A DNA stretch of 17,610 nucleotides from Tetmemena sp. SeJ-2015 (lineage: Eukaryota; Ciliophora; Spirotrichea; Sporadotrichida; Oxytrichidae). Where the stretch lies: contig JAJKFJ010024197.1 of the NCBI GenBank assembly GCA_027382625.1, positions 1-17,610 on the forward strand, written 5' to 3'. Positions 16,623-17,610 of the stretch are shown here, one piece after another; the first letter of the stretch is position 1; every line of letters starts with the position of its first letter. The position numbers and the translations under genes were made by a program. The notes beneath the pieces are model-generated. The model was given only the letters and a program-made list of their open reading frames with translations, was not told the DNA's origin and searched no databases.

Positions 16623-17610
16623 ATGAACGAGATAGAGGAGCAGTTACTTCAAATTCACGAACAGCTCCCACAGCGATCAGAAAGCGTTGTCCTGCTCTAC
16701 TTTTCTGGCATGGCCAAGCCATTGATCCTGGGAGATAAAGATTCAGAGCCAACTATGAACGCCGAAGAGTTTTAAATCGTGGAGCAGCCATTGCAAGACT
16801 TAGAACATAAGACTGAAAGGAGCAATCTCAGTTCTGAATAGGCATACAAGTTTGATTTGCCAAAGACTGTAGGAGTAGAAATCTTTGAGATGGGAGTAGA
16901 TCATGCTACTTAGTTTCCATCTTTAGGTTCGTAAAGTTCCACCACCAGTGGCTTAAGTAAAGGATCAGTAGCAAGTAAAAATAAGGCCAAGGCAAGCTCT
17001 AAATTCACGGTGAGCAGCAATTCTAAGAAAATTAACCCATTATATATTATCATGCTTATAGTTAAATTGAATATGAAGAAAAAGAAGGGGGGTAGTGGAG
17101 TAAAAGATGTTAGTGATTAGCCCAAGCAGCCGAAGATTATATATAAAAATGGGTAGAGAATTTTTACTGAGGGTGAAAATAGTAGTCAGCTAGTCTAATA
17201 GTGCCACTCCGTGGAAGTTATTTTAAACCATAGATTTGATGGTCATAGTATTTTTCATTTAAAAGAAGATTAGGAAGCGAGAGCGAAGATGATCAGAGCC
17301 TCAGATTTGACTCTGCAGTTACAGGTGGGAGAAATTGTCCAGGAATTCAGTTTCAATGATCTTTTGAAGAAAATTGGGCGGGTCCCTCAAGATAAAGACT
17401 TGGATCAATTTAGTTTCAAAGTCGATTTATTGAATATAAATCAACTAGAACCAGAGCTATTAAGAAAGAGCAAGAGTTACAGTGTGATCATTATTTAAGA
17501 TGTGATCTAAGAAGGAATTCACGAAATTTTTCAGAATTAGAGTGATAATTTGACATCGGGAAGTTGGATGACTAAGATTAAATTGAAAGCTGTATTTTAT
17601 AAATAATTAC
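16623..17610 (+). CDS. Protein of unknown function, paralogue copy B, cut by the window end
   Basis: Start ATG 16623 (MNEIEEQLLQIHEQLPQRSE). It matches copy A over its whole visible length, with many substitutions. IESs sit where they do in copy A: 17032-17082 (pointer AAGAAAA; copy A TAAGA), 17228-17263 (TTTAAA; copy A TTTAA) and 17581-17609 (ATTA in both). The last IES ends one base before the window edge, so the next MDS starts just outside. Unlike copy A it is in frame through DQFSFKVDLLNINQLEPELL. No function is assigned. Confidence 0.75.
17032..17082 (+). other. Copy B IES 1, pointer AAGAAAA
   Basis: The 7-bp repeat lies at 17025-17031 and 17076-17082. At 51 bp it keeps frame even if retained, which explains the unbroken frame across it. 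Confidence 0.7.
17228..17263 (+). other. Copy B IES 2, pointer TTTAAA
   Basis: TTTAAA lies at 17222-17227 and 17258-17263. The join gives HSVEVIL-KEDQEARAKMIRA. Confidence 0.7.
17581..17609 (+). other. Copy B IES 3 at the window edge, pointer ATTA
   Basis: ATTA lies at 17577-17580 and 17606-17609, as at 12595-12598/12633-12636 in copy A. Confidence 0.6.

Noticed and set aside
1..17610. TBE transposons, telomeric C4A4 arrays, tRNA or rRNA genes, CRISPR arrays
   Set aside because: No transposase-like frames, C4A4 runs, tRNA cloverleaf sequence or spaced repeats were found by eye.

Overview
This window looks like germline (micronuclear) DNA of a spirotrichous ciliate of the Oxytricha/Stylonychia kind. 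Three things show it. (1) Long reading frames appear only when TAA and TAG are read as Gln and TGA is the only stop. (2) Genes are cut by short AT-rich segments flanked by 3-14 bp direct repeats (pointers); deleting the segment plus one repeat copy restores the frame. (3) One gene is scrambled, with pieces out of order and on both strands. I call retained pieces MDS and removed pieces IES.

Layout. 1-937 (-): 5' part of an unknown Gln/Asn-rich gene with one intron. 1020-1739 (-): four-EF-hand protein, one IES. 2129-5726 (+): complete Piwi protein, 12 MDSs and 11 IESs, joining to exactly 877 codons; one 473-bp IES holds a separate small gene. 6067-6926 (- for the zinc-finger gene), 7466-8689 (-), 8872-9660 (+) and 10466-10612 (-): a scrambled locus. 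Its main product is a 528-residue RING-TRAF-RING-TRAF zinc-finger protein. The first half is collinear; the second half alternates between the left cluster and an inverted right cluster, with one piece displaced to 10.5 kb. The joined sequence goes on past the zinc-finger stop and carries an open frame for a membrane protein on the other strand. A near-perfect, GC-rich palindrome of about 590 bp (9700-10290) lies between the right cluster and the displaced piece. 10973-11100 (-): decayed piece of a Piwi gene. 11254-13770 and 16218-end (+): two copies of a duplicated gene of unknown function with conserved 5' flanks; the second is cut by the window end. 14002-15906 (+): a gene resembling a beta-propeller protein, split by long AT-rich segments.

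How it fits together: in these ciliates Piwi-bound small RNAs and long RNA templates guide which DNA is kept and how it is reordered, so the window holds both a likely component of that machinery and several of its substrates. All joins come from reading pointers and frames by eye; no macronuclear sequence was available to confirm them.
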